Source: Solirubrobacteraceae bacterium
GTDB taxonomy: Bacteria; Actinomycetota; Thermoleophilia; Solirubrobacterales; Solirubrobacteraceae
Length of the DNA stretch: 64,000 nt
Assembly (NCBI GenBank): GCA_030447275.1
Contig: JAUJPF010000007.1
Coordinates: 34,065-98,064 of the forward strand
Direction of reading: 5' to 3'
The notes beneath the pieces were generated by a model that worked only from the letters and a program-made list of their open reading frames with translations, ran no database searches and was not told where the DNA came from. The translations under genes and the position numbers were made by a program. Below are positions 32,918 through 40,175 of this stretch, piece by piece; position 1 is the first letter of the stretch; the number at the start of each line of letters is the position of its first letter.

Positions 32918-33670
32918 CTAGAGCGCGGTGGCGGCGGTGCGGGCGAGCAGCCAGCTGCCGTCGTCGCGGCGCTCGAGCACGCCGCCGCCGGCGAGCTCGG
33001 CGAGCGCGAGCGAGACGGTCGGTCGCCGGCCGCCGATGATCTGGCCGATCAGCTCGTGCGTGAGCGGGAGGTCGATGGCGACGCCCTCGGGGGTGACGCG
33101 TCCCCACCGGTCGGCGAAGTGCGAGAAGACGCTGAGGATCCGGTCCTCGACGCGTGGGAGCTGGAGGATCGCGAGGTGGGTCGACGCGCGCCGGCGCTGG
33201 CGGGCGAGCTGCGCGTGGACGACGTCGTGCAGCCCCGGCCAGCGCCGCGCGCCCGCGCCGAAGCGGTCGCCGAGGAAGGCCAGCTTCGCGGTGCGGTGGA
33301 CGACGTACTCGGTGGTCGTCGAGACGAGCGACGGCTCGACGTCGTCGTCGCGCGTGTCGAGGATGTCGCCCGCGCCCACGATCTCGGTGACGACGCGCGC
33401 CCCGAGCTGCGTGTTGCGGAGGACGAGGCCCTCGAGCACGACCGCCAGCCCGGGCGCCCCGGTGACCGGGTGCGCCACCATCGGCTCGAGGCGCCCGGCC
33501 CGTACCGCGACGATGTGCGCGACGAGCACCCGGCGCGCCAGCTCCCGGTCGTCGGCCGGGATCGCGCGCTCGATCTCGGGCGCCACCTCGAGCAGCCGCA
33601 CCGCGGACGTGGCGCCGTCGTCGGCGCCGGCCGTCGCGCCGTCCGCCCGGACGAGCTCCGGGGCGCTCAC
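32918..33670 (-). CDS. Crp/Fnr-family transcription regulator
   Basis: The protein has about 250 residues. The N-terminal part is a cyclic-nucleotide-binding-like beta roll (PMVAHPVTGAPGLAVVLEGL, VVTEIVGAGDILD, EYVVHRTAKLAFLGDRF), followed by a dimer helix. The C-terminal Crp-type winged HTH is IDLPLTHELIGQIIGGRRPT and VSLALAELAGGGVLERR. The effector pocket lacks the classic cAMP-contact motif, so the ligand is unknown. The start is uncertain: GTG 33670 is used, and GTG 33730 is in frame 20 codons earlier. It lies 71 bases upstream of the NHL/ASH gene on the same strand and may belong with it. Confidence 0.8.
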   Translation of the reverse strand: MSAPELVRADGATAGADDGATSAVRLLEVAPEIERAIPADDRELARRVLVAHIVAVRAGRLEPMVAHPVTGAPGLAVVLEGLVLRNTQLGARVVTEIVGAGDILDTRDDDVEPSLVSTTTEYVVHRTAKLAFLGDRFGAGARRWPGLHDVVHAQLARQRRRASTHLAILQLPRVEDRILSVFSHFADRWGRVTPEGVAIDLPLTHELIGQIIGGRRPTVSLALAELAGGGVLERRDDGSWLLARTAATAL

Positions 33671-33809
33671 GAGCGCGCCTGCGCTCCGCCGGGTCGTGCT
33701 GCTGTGGCTGCGAACATCGCGGGTCCTCACTTCGGTGAAGTGCCGGTTCGAGGCCCCGCCGCCCCCTGTGCCCCGCCACGACAGCGCCGTGCCGCGGACG
33801 ATAGCGAGG

Positions 33810-34277
33810 CTAGGTCGCCTGACACCGCGCCGGGCGGCCCGGCTGGCGCTGCGGCGTCGCGCCGCGCCGCACTCGCGGCCGTCGGCCGCCGGTGAGCGCG
33901 AGCTCCATGAGCAGGCGGTTGCCGCCGTCGCGCGACCGTCCGTACTCGAGCCGGTCGCAGACCGCCGCCACGAGCGGCAGCGCGAGCGCGGCATCCTGGT
34001 GCGGCGGCGGGGCGTCGTCGTCCACCCGGACCGTGAGCCACTCGCCGTCGGTCGCGGCATGCACCGTCAAGCGCGTGCTCACGGCCGCGGGGCGCGCGCG
34101 CACCACCGCGTCCGCGACGGCCTCCGCGACCGCCAGCGCCACCGGCGCACGGTCGCGCTTCCTCATCCCGTGCCGTGCCGCGAAGGCGGCCACGTCCCGC
34201 CGGACGGTCTCGATGGCCAGCGGCGTCGCCTGGGATTCCCAGCGCGCCACCGCGACCCCGACCTCGTCGTCAGTCAC
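33810..34277 (-). CDS. Anti-sigma-factor-like HATPase (Ser/Thr kinase type)
   Basis: This 155-residue protein starts at GTG with an AGGAG 11 bases upstream. It resembles the stand-alone GHKL ATPases of the RsbW/SpoIIAB class: AIETVRRDVAAFAARHGMRK, an N-box-like APVALAVAEAVADAVVRARP, WLTVRVDDDAPPPHQDAALA and DGGNRLLMELALTG. The ATP-lid motifs are weak (DDDAPP instead of DxGxG), so activity may be reduced. It could act in partner switching with a STAS protein such as the one at 5275-5625, but that is only an inference. Confidence 0.65.
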   Translation of the reverse strand: MTDDEVGVAVARWESQATPLAIETVRRDVAAFAARHGMRKRDRAPVALAVAEAVADAVVRARPAAVSTRLTVHAATDGEWLTVRVDDDAPPPHQDAALALPLVAAVCDRLEYGRSRDGGNRLLMELALTGGRRPRVRRGATPQRQPGRPARCQAT

Positions 34278-34452
34278 GTCCTTCGCTCCTCCCGCCCGTC
34301 TGTCCCACGGCCCTTGGGGACGCGCGACGTCCGAGTCGTCGTCATCCGAGCGCCTGCGGGTCACGCGGGTGCTCCGTGAGCGCGAAGGTAGCTCGGGACG
34401 GGATGGCCGAGCGCCGCCGGGTTCGATTCCGACCAGCGCCCTCCAACCGTCA

Positions 34453-34477
34453 CGGCCGGCGCAGAGAGCGCCGGCCG
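34453..34477 (-). terminator. Strong GC hairpin after the cold-shock/zinc-ribbon genes
   Basis: A perfect 10-bp stem (CGGCCGGCGC / GCGCCGGCCG) with loop AGAGA lies 21 bases beyond the stop of the 34-residue zinc-ribbon gene. There is no T-run. It separates this unit from the HATPase gene. Confidence 0.7.
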
Positions 34478-34498
34478 GACGGATGGTGCGTCGCGCTT

Positions 34499-34603
34499 CT
34501 AGCGCGATGCCAGTGCGCCGCCACAGCTGGGACACGACGAGCGGTGGTTGACACGCTCGGAGTCCCACAGCCGCAGGCAGCTACGGCAGATCATGCGGAG
34601 CAT
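34499..34603 (-). CDS. 34-residue zinc-ribbon microprotein
   Basis: This very small protein has two CxxC knuckles: Cys6 and Cys9 in MICRSCLRLW, Cys24 and Cys27 in SSCPSCGGAL. The ATG is preceded by a very strong ribosome site (AGGAGGAG), which supports it as a real gene despite its size. It follows the cold-shock gene by 49 bases and ends just before a strong hairpin, so the two look cotranscribed. It probably binds one zinc; a role in RNA or ribosome binding is suggested only by its neighbour. Confidence 0.7.
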   Translation of the reverse strand: MLRMICRSCLRLWDSERVNHRSSCPSCGGALASR

Positions 34604-34652
34604 CGTTGCTCCTCCTTCATGGTGCGCGCAGTGTCGCGCGCAGCGCGGCTCC

Positions 34653-34856
34653 CTAGAGCGGCGTGACGTTGACGGCCTTCGGCCCCTTGTCCCCAGCCTC
34701 GGCGTCGTAGTTGACGCGGGCACCCTCGGCCAGCGACTTGAAGCCGCTCGCGTTGATGCCGCTGTGGTGGACGAACAGGTCCTTGCCCTGGTCGTCAGGG
34801 GTGATGAAGCCGAAGCCCTTGTCGTCGTTGAACCACTTGACGGTTCCGGTTGCCAT
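34653..34856 (-). CDS. csp: Cold-shock protein (CspA family)
   Basis: This 67-residue OB-fold single-stranded nucleic-acid-binding protein has the RNP1 motif KGFGFITP and RNP2 motif DLFVHHSGI, with the standard N-terminus [12 protein letters not shown] and end [10 protein letters not shown]. It acts as an RNA chaperone in the cytoplasm. The ribosome site GAGGAGAG precedes the ATG, and there is a long gene-free upstream stretch, as expected for the structured leader of csp genes. Confidence 0.95.
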   Translation of the reverse strand: MATGTVKWFNDDKGFGFITPDDQGKDLFVHHSGINASGFKSLAEGARVNYDAEAGDKGPKAVNVTPL

Positions 34857-35152
34857 GCGAGTCTCTCCTCGTGCGTGCCGTGAACTGCGACGCGACGGGA
34901 TCCTCGTGAAAGGCAACACTGCGGGCGCTGAACACTGCGGGTGGCCGAGCCCGGTTGGCTCGGCCCTGTACCGCAAGCGTAGCGCTCCGGGCGGGTACCG
35001 CGCTCAGCGGGTGCGCTTCGTCCGCGTGAGCGTCAGCTTCGCCGTCACGATCGTCTTGCCGGTGAACGCGCCCTGGAGGTGCTCCTGGACGCCGCGCCGC
35101 TGGCCGAGGCGCGGCGGCTCGGCATGACGCGGCTCGCCGACGAGCTGCGCGG
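34857..35152. other. Leader of csp and a degenerate stretch
   Basis: The left part is the likely promoter and 5' leader of the cold-shock gene. Toward the right, a plus-strand frame from about 35064 to the TAG at 35166 reads ERALEVLLDAAPLAEARRLG then MTRLADELRGQPVG. It looks like the tail of a lost helical-repeat (LuxR/TPR-like) protein. A minus frame ending at 35004 (TAKLTLTRTKRTR) overlaps it and also looks coding-like; neither has a start. Confidence 0.35.
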
Positions 35153-35593
35153 TCAGCCGGTCGGGTAGCGCAGGCCGATCGAGCCGGCACGGGTCGAGGT
35201 AGCCGGTGTCGTCGCGTACGACGGCATGCGCTCGAGCGGCCGCCGGGCGTGCTGGCGGTAGAGCGAGGGCACGACCCCGTAGTGGCGCTGGAAGGCCTTG
35301 GCGAACTGGGCGGCCTGCCGGTAGCCGACCCGGCGCGCCACCGCTCGCACCGTCAGGGGCTGCGGTCCCGCGAGCAGCTCGGCCGCGCGGCGCATCCGGA
35401 CCTCGCACAGCACGGTGCGGAACGGCGCGCCGTAGGCCTCCTTGAACACGCGCTGGAGGTGGCGCCGCGACGTCGCGATGCGGGCGGCGACGTCGTCGAG
35501 CTCGAGCGGGGTCGCGTACTCGGCCTCGATGATCTCCATGGCGTCGCGGAGGATCTCGCCGCGGCTCTGCAGGGTGGTGTCGCGGGGTGGCAT
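35153..35593 (-). CDS. AraC-family transcription regulator
   Basis: This short 146-residue protein is made mainly of the double HTH of AraC proteins: ILRDAMEIIEAEYATPLELD, DVAARIATSRRHLQRVFKEA, GAPFRTVLCEVRMRRAAELL and VRAVARRVGYRQAAQFAKAF, then QRHYGVVPSLYR. There is no N-terminal sensor domain, so it resembles MarA/SoxS or Ada-like single-domain activators controlled by abundance. It is divergent from the ECF sigma gene at 35683, across about 90 bases. Confidence 0.9.
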   Translation of the reverse strand: MPPRDTTLQSRGEILRDAMEIIEAEYATPLELDDVAARIATSRRHLQRVFKEAYGAPFRTVLCEVRMRRAAELLAGPQPLTVRAVARRVGYRQAAQFAKAFQRHYGVVPSLYRQHARRPLERMPSYATTPATSTRAGSIGLRYPTG

Positions 35594-35682
35594 CTCCTGC
35601 GAAGACGCAGCCGGCGCGCCGGTTGTTACAGATCCGCGTAACCCGTGGAGGCGGCCGGTCGTCCTAGTAGCGTGCCCGCGCC

Positions 35683-36237
35683 GTGGAGAGCGACGACGAC
35701 CTGGTCCGCCGCACCCTCGAGGGCGACCTGCGCGCGTTCGAGGGGCTGGTCACCCGGCACGAGCCCGTCGTGCGCCGGGTGGCGGCGCGCATCGTCGGTC
35801 GCGACGAGGCGCAGGACGTGAGCCAGGACGCGCTCCTGCGCGCGTTCCACCGCCTGCCCCGCTATCGCGGCGACGGCGCCTTCCGCCCGTGGCTGCTCCA
35901 GATCACCCACAACACGGCGATCTCTGCGCTGCGCCGGCGCAGGGAGGAGGCCGAGGACGAGGCGGCGCTCGACGAGCGGCCGAGCGGCGCGGCGGTCCCC
36001 GCCGACCGGCTCGAGCAGCGCGAGCGGGTCGAGCGGCTCGAGGCGAAGCTCGCGCTGCTGCGCCCGGAGCACCGCTCGGTGCTCGTGCTCCGCGACGTCG
36101 AGGGGCTCAGCTACGACGACGTCGCCCGCGTGACCGACATGCCGCTGGGCAGCGTCAAGGGGCGGCTGCACCGCGCGCGCTCGGAGCTGATCGAGCTGCT
36201 GAGGGCCAACACCTACGACTGGGAGCTGCCGCGATGA
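35683..36237 (+). CDS. ECF RNA polymerase sigma factor
   Basis: This 184-residue sigma factor starts at GTG. Region 2 is DDLVRRTLEGDLRAFEGLVT, GRDEAQDVSQDALLRAFHRL and FRPWLLQITHNTAISALRRR. Region 4 is LLRPEHRSVLVLRDVEGLSY, DDVARVTDMPLGSVKGRLHR and ARSELIELLRA. Its stop overlaps the ATG of a 73-residue gene and that one overlaps an MscS-type channel gene, so all three are translationally coupled. The middle gene may be an anti-sigma-like partner. Confidence 0.95.
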   Translation: MESDDDLVRRTLEGDLRAFEGLVTRHEPVVRRVAARIVGRDEAQDVSQDALLRAFHRLPRYRGDGAFRPWLLQITHNTAISALRRRREEAEDEAALDERPSGAAVPADRLEQRERVERLEAKLALLRPEHRSVLVLRDVEGLSYDDVARVTDMPLGSVKGRLHRARSELIELLRANTYDWELPR

Positions 36238-36455
36238 GCGGACCCGACGAGCTGACGCCCGCCGAGGCGCGCGTCACCGACCTGCTGCACCAGCTCGCGG
36301 CGCCCGCGCCGGGGCCGCCGGGCACCGCGCTCGTGCGGCACGTCGTGCGGACCGCGCGCTGGCAGCGCACGGTGCGCAGCGCGCTGTCGGCGGCCGGGAA
36401 CGTCGTCGCCGCCGTGGCCGACGGGCTGGCCGTGCTCCTGCGGAGGCGCGGATGA
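36234..36455 (+). CDS. Small 73-residue protein between sigma factor and channel
   Basis: It reads MSGPDELTPAEARVTDLLHQ, then PPGTALVRHVVRTARWQRTV and an amphipathic or membrane-touching end SALSAAGNVVAAVADGLAVL, LRRRG. It overlaps its neighbours by 4 bases on both sides. I do not recognise a family. The position directly after an ECF sigma gene suggests an anti-sigma or accessory factor, though it lacks a zinc-binding HxxxCxxC motif. Confidence 0.65.
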   Translation: MSGPDELTPAEARVTDLLHQLAAPAPGPPGTALVRHVVRTARWQRTVRSALSAAGNVVAAVADGLAVLLRRRG

Positions 36456-37258
36456 CCGCGGTGACGGCGACGATCCTCGACGCCGCCGGCGACGCGCTCG
36501 GCGGGTTCCTCCCGCGGCTCGGCGGTGCGCTCGCGCTGCTGTTCGTCGGGCTGCTCGTGGCGCGCCTGGTGGCGCGCGGCGTCGAGCGTGCGCTGCGCGC
36601 CGTCGGCGCCGACGACCTGGCCGAGAGCAGCGGCGTGCACCGCGCGATCGATCGCGTCGGCCTTCCGCTGCCCGCGTCGGCGCTCGCGCGCCGGGTGGTC
36701 CGCATCACGCTCGTCGCCGTCGTCGTCTTCGCCGCGCTGTCGCTCCTCGGCCTCCAGTTCCTCTCGGCGACGCTCAACGAGGCGATCCTCTTCATCCCGC
36801 GCATCGTCGCCGCCGGGCTGCTCCTGCTCGCCGGCGCCGTCCTCGCCGAGCTCGTGCGCGACCGCGTCAACCGGCTGACCGAGCAGATGGACCTCGCGCT
36901 CCCGCTCGGGCAGCTCGTCGGCCTCGTGGTGCTCGGCGTCGTCGCGCTGACCGCCGCGGCGCAGGTCGGCGTGCCGACCGGGGTGCTGACGATGCTGCTG
37001 GCGATCCTCGTCGCGGCGGCCGCGGCGAGCGTCGCGCTCGCGTTCGGCCTCGGCGGCCGCGACGCGGCGCGCGCGATCAGCGCGGGGCGCTACGTGCGCG
37101 GCGGCTTCTCGGTCGGCCAGACGATCGAGGTCGACGACGTCCGCGGCGAGATCACCGCGCTCGACCAGACCGCGGTCGTCGTGCGGACGCCGGCGGGCGC
37201 CACCGTCCGGATCCCGAACCACCACCTGCTCGACCGCCCGGTCACGGTCCACGGCTGA
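36452..37258 (+). CDS. MscS-family mechanosensitive channel-like membrane protein
   Basis: The protein has 268 residues. Membrane helices include LGGALALLFVGLLVARLVAR, VVRITLVAVVVFAALSLLGL, FIPRIVAAGLLLLAGAVLAE, LVGLVVLGVVALTAAAQ and LTMLLAILVAAAAASVALAF. A short beta domain follows with YVRGGFSVGQTIEVDDVRG and RTPAGATVRIPNHHLLDRPV, which matches the start of the MscS cytoplasmic beta domain. The rest of the MscS vestibule is missing, so it is a short form. It likely answers envelope or osmotic stress together with the coupled ECF sigma factor. Its 3' end overlaps the convergent desaturase gene by 17 bases. Confidence 0.8.
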   Translation: MTAVTATILDAAGDALGGFLPRLGGALALLFVGLLVARLVARGVERALRAVGADDLAESSGVHRAIDRVGLPLPASALARRVVRITLVAVVVFAALSLLGLQFLSATLNEAILFIPRIVAAGLLLLAGAVLAELVRDRVNRLTEQMDLALPLGQLVGLVVLGVVALTAAAQVGVPTGVLTMLLAILVAAAAASVALAFGLGGRDAARAISAGRYVRGGFSVGQTIEVDDVRGEITALDQTAVVVRTPAGATVRIPNHHLLDRPVTVHG

Positions 37259-38216
37259 GCACGAGCTTGCTGCGCTGCTCGTCGGGCGCGATGCGGACGA
37301 CGTTCCACGCGAGCCCGACGCGCTCCATCCCCCGGACCAGCAGCCCGATCAGGTCGAGCTCGCGCCGGCGCAGGCCGTGGCTCGCCGACCGCGGGAACGC
37401 GTGGTGGTTGTGGTGCCACGAGTCGCCGAAGGTGATCGGCGCCAGCCACCAGACGTTGGTCGAGCGGTCCTTCGTGTCGAACCGGCGCCGGCCGTGCCAG
37501 TGGCCGAGCGAGTTCACGCTCCACGTCACGTGGTGCAGGAGGAAGATCCGGACGAGGCCGCCCCAGAGCAGCGCGGTCAGGCCGCCCGACAGCCGGCCGG
37601 TCAGCGCGACGCCCAGCGCGAACGGGATCGCGAGGCCGAGCGCGACGATCGGCAGGAAGAGCCGGCTGATCCTGAGGATCGCGCGGTCGCGCAGCAGGTC
37701 CTTCGCGTAGCGCAGCGGGTCCGAGGCCTTGTGGCCGTCGACCAGCCAGCCCGCGTGCGCGTGCCACAGCCCCCTGAGCTGCCCGAGGACGCCGGGCCCG
37801 GCGTGCGTGTGCGGGCTGTGCGGGTCGCCGTCCTCGTCGGCGAACGCGTGGTGCCTGCGGTGGTCGGCCACCCAAACGAGCGGCGGACCCTCGACGGCCA
37901 TGGAGCCGAGCACCGCCAGCCCGCTGCGGATGAACGGGCGCGTCTCGAACGAGCGGTGCGTCAGCAGGCGATGGAAGCCCATCGCGACGCCGAGCGCGGT
38001 GGCCACGTACATGACGGCGAGCACGGCGAGGTCGCTCCACGACACGAGCTCGTTCCAGGTGAGCCACACGGCGCCGACGACCGCGGCGAACGGGATCGTC
38101 ACGGCGGCCAGGTTGAACGCGCGCTCGGAGAACGTCAGTGGCCCGAGCGAGAACCCGGCCGCCTCGGCGCTGCGGCCGGTCAGCGCCTCGATCGCCGGCG
38201 AGCCGCCCTCGGTCAT
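37242..38216 (-). CDS. Acyl-CoA/acyl-ACP fatty acid desaturase
   Basis: This 324-residue integral-membrane diiron desaturase has the three His boxes: HRLLTH in GVAMGFHRLLTHRSFE, HRRHH in VWVADHRRHHAFADEDGDPH, and HHNHH in FGDSWHHNHHAFPRSASHG. Two hydrophobic hairpins lie around AAVTIPFAAVVGAVWL and LPIVALGLAIPFALGVAL. It adds a cis double bond to an acyl chain. The ATG overlaps the last base of the FAAL stop, so it is coupled to that gene and probably edits the fatty acid loaded onto the cluster's ACP. Confidence 0.92.
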   Translation of the reverse strand: MTEGGSPAIEALTGRSAEAAGFSLGPLTFSERAFNLAAVTIPFAAVVGAVWLTWNELVSWSDLAVLAVMYVATALGVAMGFHRLLTHRSFETRPFIRSGLAVLGSMAVEGPPLVWVADHRRHHAFADEDGDPHSPHTHAGPGVLGQLRGLWHAHAGWLVDGHKASDPLRYAKDLLRDRAILRISRLFLPIVALGLAIPFALGVALTGRLSGGLTALLWGGLVRIFLLHHVTWSVNSLGHWHGRRRFDTKDRSTNVWWLAPITFGDSWHHNHHAFPRSASHGLRRRELDLIGLLVRGMERVGLAWNVVRIAPDEQRSKLVLSRGP

Positions 38217-39871
38217 CAGTCGAACCGGACCCGGGCCACCGGGTCGAGGTCGGGGCTTCCGGCGAGCCGGCGCGCGCGGTAGCGCTGGATCTTGCCGCTC
38301 GCGGTCTTCGGCAGGGAGTCGCGGACGACGAACACCACCTCGCTCGTGCCGAGCCCGCTGCGCTCGGCCACGACCGCGCGCAGGCGCAGCGCGACCTCGT
38401 CGTAGTCGCTGCGCTCGCGGTCGGGCTCGGCGAGGACGACGAGGCGGGAGCGGTCGCCGTCGAGCATCTCGAGCAGGACGCAGTTGCCCCGCCGCACGCC
38501 GTCCTCGCTGCCGAGGACGGTCTCGAGCTCGCTCGCGTAGACGTTGCGCCCGCCCATCGTGATGACGTCGTCCTTGCGCCCGACGACGTACAGCTCGCCG
38601 TCGCGGAGGAAGCCGAGGTCGCCGGTCCACAGCTCGCCGTCCCGGAACGCCGTCGCGGTGCGCTCCGGCGCCGCCGCGTACCCCGAGGCCAGGCACGGCG
38701 AGCGGACGCAGATCTCGCCGACCCCCGCCGTGCCGGCGCCGTCGATCCGCACCTCGACGCCCTCCAGCGGGACGCCGCACGAGACGAGCCGCGTGGGGGC
38801 GTCGTCGACCGGCTCGCGCACCTCGCCGGCGCGCAGGGCGGCGGCGTCGACCTCGATCGCGTGCGGCTCGGCCGCCGGAGCGGTCGTCGTGACGGCGAGC
38901 GTCGCCTCGGCCAGGCCGTACGCGGGCGTGAGCGTCTCGAAGGTCAGGCCGTAGCGCGACAGCGCGCCCGCCGCGTCCTCGAGCGCCGACAGCTCGATCC
39001 GGTCCGAGCCGATGATGCAGGCGCGCAGCGGGAAGGTGCCGATCTCCTCCGGGCGCCGCGCCGCCGCGCGCGCGGCGATCCGCAGGCCGAAGTTCGGGGT
39101 CACCGTGAACGTGGCCTGCCAGTCGGCGCAGTCGCGCATCCACGTCCGGGCGTTGCCGAGGAAGCGCTGTGGCGTGCCGACCCTGAGCTCCATCCCCCGC
39201 ATCCAGCCCATGAGCAGGGCTCCGAACAGCCCCATGTCGTGGGAGAGCGGCAGCCAGAACGCGCCGCGGTCGCCCTTGTCGATCCCGAGCGCGGAGCCGA
39301 GGAGGTCGATGTGGGTGACGATCGCCCGCGCGGAGAGGACGCAGCCCTTCGGCGACGTCGTGCTGCCCGACGAGTACTGGATGAGCGCGACGTCCTCGCC
39401 GGCCGGCGGGGTGTGCTCGACGGCGCCGCCGGCCGGCAGCGACTCGTAGCTGCGCACGTCCACGCCGTCCGGCACCGCCGACTCGAGCGCGGCGACGAAC
39501 TCGGGGTCGACCAGCAGCAGCCGCGCGCCCGCCTGCTGCGCGAGGTCTCCGAGCTGCCCGGCGTAGGCGTCGAGCGGCATCCCGCGCGCCGGCGTGGGCA
39601 GCGACACCGGCACGCCGCCGGCCATCCACGTCCCGAGCAGGCCGGTGCACGCGCCGAAGGAGTTCGTCAGGACCGCCGCGACCCGCGTCCCCTTCTCCAC
39701 GCCGAGGGCCCGCAGACCGGCGGCGACGCGCTCCGCGGTCCCGGCGGTGCGGTCCCAGCTCGCGGCGACGAAGCGCTCGCCGTCCCACACCTCCATCGAC
39801 GTCGCCGGGGCCCCGAGCGCCTCGGTGAGCGGCACCGTCGCCGCGCGCGAGGCTGCGGCCGCCGCCTCCAT
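38216..39871 (-). CDS. Fatty-acyl-AMP ligase (FAAL)
   Basis: This 551-residue ANL-superfamily enzyme activates a fatty acid with ATP and passes the acyl-AMP to an ACP. Motifs are ALIQYSSGSTTSPKGCVLSA, FWLPLSHDMGLFGALLMGWM, LTPAYGLAEATLAVTT, ELWTGDLGFLRDGELYVVGR, KDDVITMGGRNVYASELE and SLPKTASGKIQRYRARRL. The HDMGL region and the PAYGLAEATL pattern match FAAL rather than acyl-CoA ligases. It sits 2 bases downstream of a discrete ACP gene, its likely partner. Confidence 0.92.
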   Translation of the reverse strand: MEAAAAASRAATVPLTEALGAPATSMEVWDGERFVAASWDRTAGTAERVAAGLRALGVEKGTRVAAVLTNSFGACTGLLGTWMAGGVPVSLPTPARGMPLDAYAGQLGDLAQQAGARLLLVDPEFVAALESAVPDGVDVRSYESLPAGGAVEHTPPAGEDVALIQYSSGSTTSPKGCVLSARAIVTHIDLLGSALGIDKGDRGAFWLPLSHDMGLFGALLMGWMRGMELRVGTPQRFLGNARTWMRDCADWQATFTVTPNFGLRIAARAAARRPEEIGTFPLRACIIGSDRIELSALEDAAGALSRYGLTFETLTPAYGLAEATLAVTTTAPAAEPHAIEVDAAALRAGEVREPVDDAPTRLVSCGVPLEGVEVRIDGAGTAGVGEICVRSPCLASGYAAAPERTATAFRDGELWTGDLGFLRDGELYVVGRKDDVITMGGRNVYASELETVLGSEDGVRRGNCVLLEMLDGDRSRLVVLAEPDRERSDYDEVALRLRAVVAERSGLGTSEVVFVVRDSLPKTASGKIQRYRARRLAGSPDLDPVARVRFD

Positions 39872-39873
39872 CG

Positions 39874-40125
39874 CTACAGCGGACGCAGCCGGACGAGGTC
39901 GGACACGACCTCGACGCCTTCGGCGGACTGCTGGTCGAGCTCGACGCCGGCGACGTCCTCCAGCTCGAGGAAGATCTCGGCGACCTCGAGGCTGTCCAGA
40001 CCGAGGTCGCGGAACCGCGTCTCGGGGGTGATCTCGACGTCCTGCGACCGGATGCGGCTGATGGCGGTCTGCGTGACCTCCACCACCTGATCGACGGTCA
40101 GACCGGCTGTGGCTGTCTGCTCCAT
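39874..40125 (-). CDS. Acyl carrier protein
   Basis: This 83-residue carrier has the phosphopantetheine site RFRDLGLDSLEVAEIFLELE, with Ser45 as attachment residue. It is flanked by helices typical of ACPs. It lies between the stand-alone condensation protein upstream and the FAAL downstream on the same strand, and should be loaded by the FAAL and then donate the acyl chain to the condensation domain. Confidence 0.92.
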   Translation of the reverse strand: MEQTATAGLTVDQVVEVTQTAISRIRSQDVEITPETRFRDLGLDSLEVAEIFLELEDVAGVELDQQSAEGVEVVSDLVRLRPL

Positions 40126-40175
40126 TGGATCCCGCCTGAGAGAGACTGAGTGATCGCCGGAAGTCTTAGCAGAAG

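Noticed and set aside
27606-32921. 1771-codon open frame on the plus strand opposite the NHL gene
   Set aside because: It is a shadow of the repeated, GC-rich NHL/ASH gene. It is Arg/Ala/Gly/Asp-rich without domain signatures, and the minus strand has the signal peptide and true repeats.
34395-34445. tRNA-like stretch (GGGATGGCCGAGC followed by GGGTTCGATTCC)
   Set aside because: No anticodon arm lies between the D-like and T-like parts, the T stem has a mismatch and the acceptor ends do not pair.
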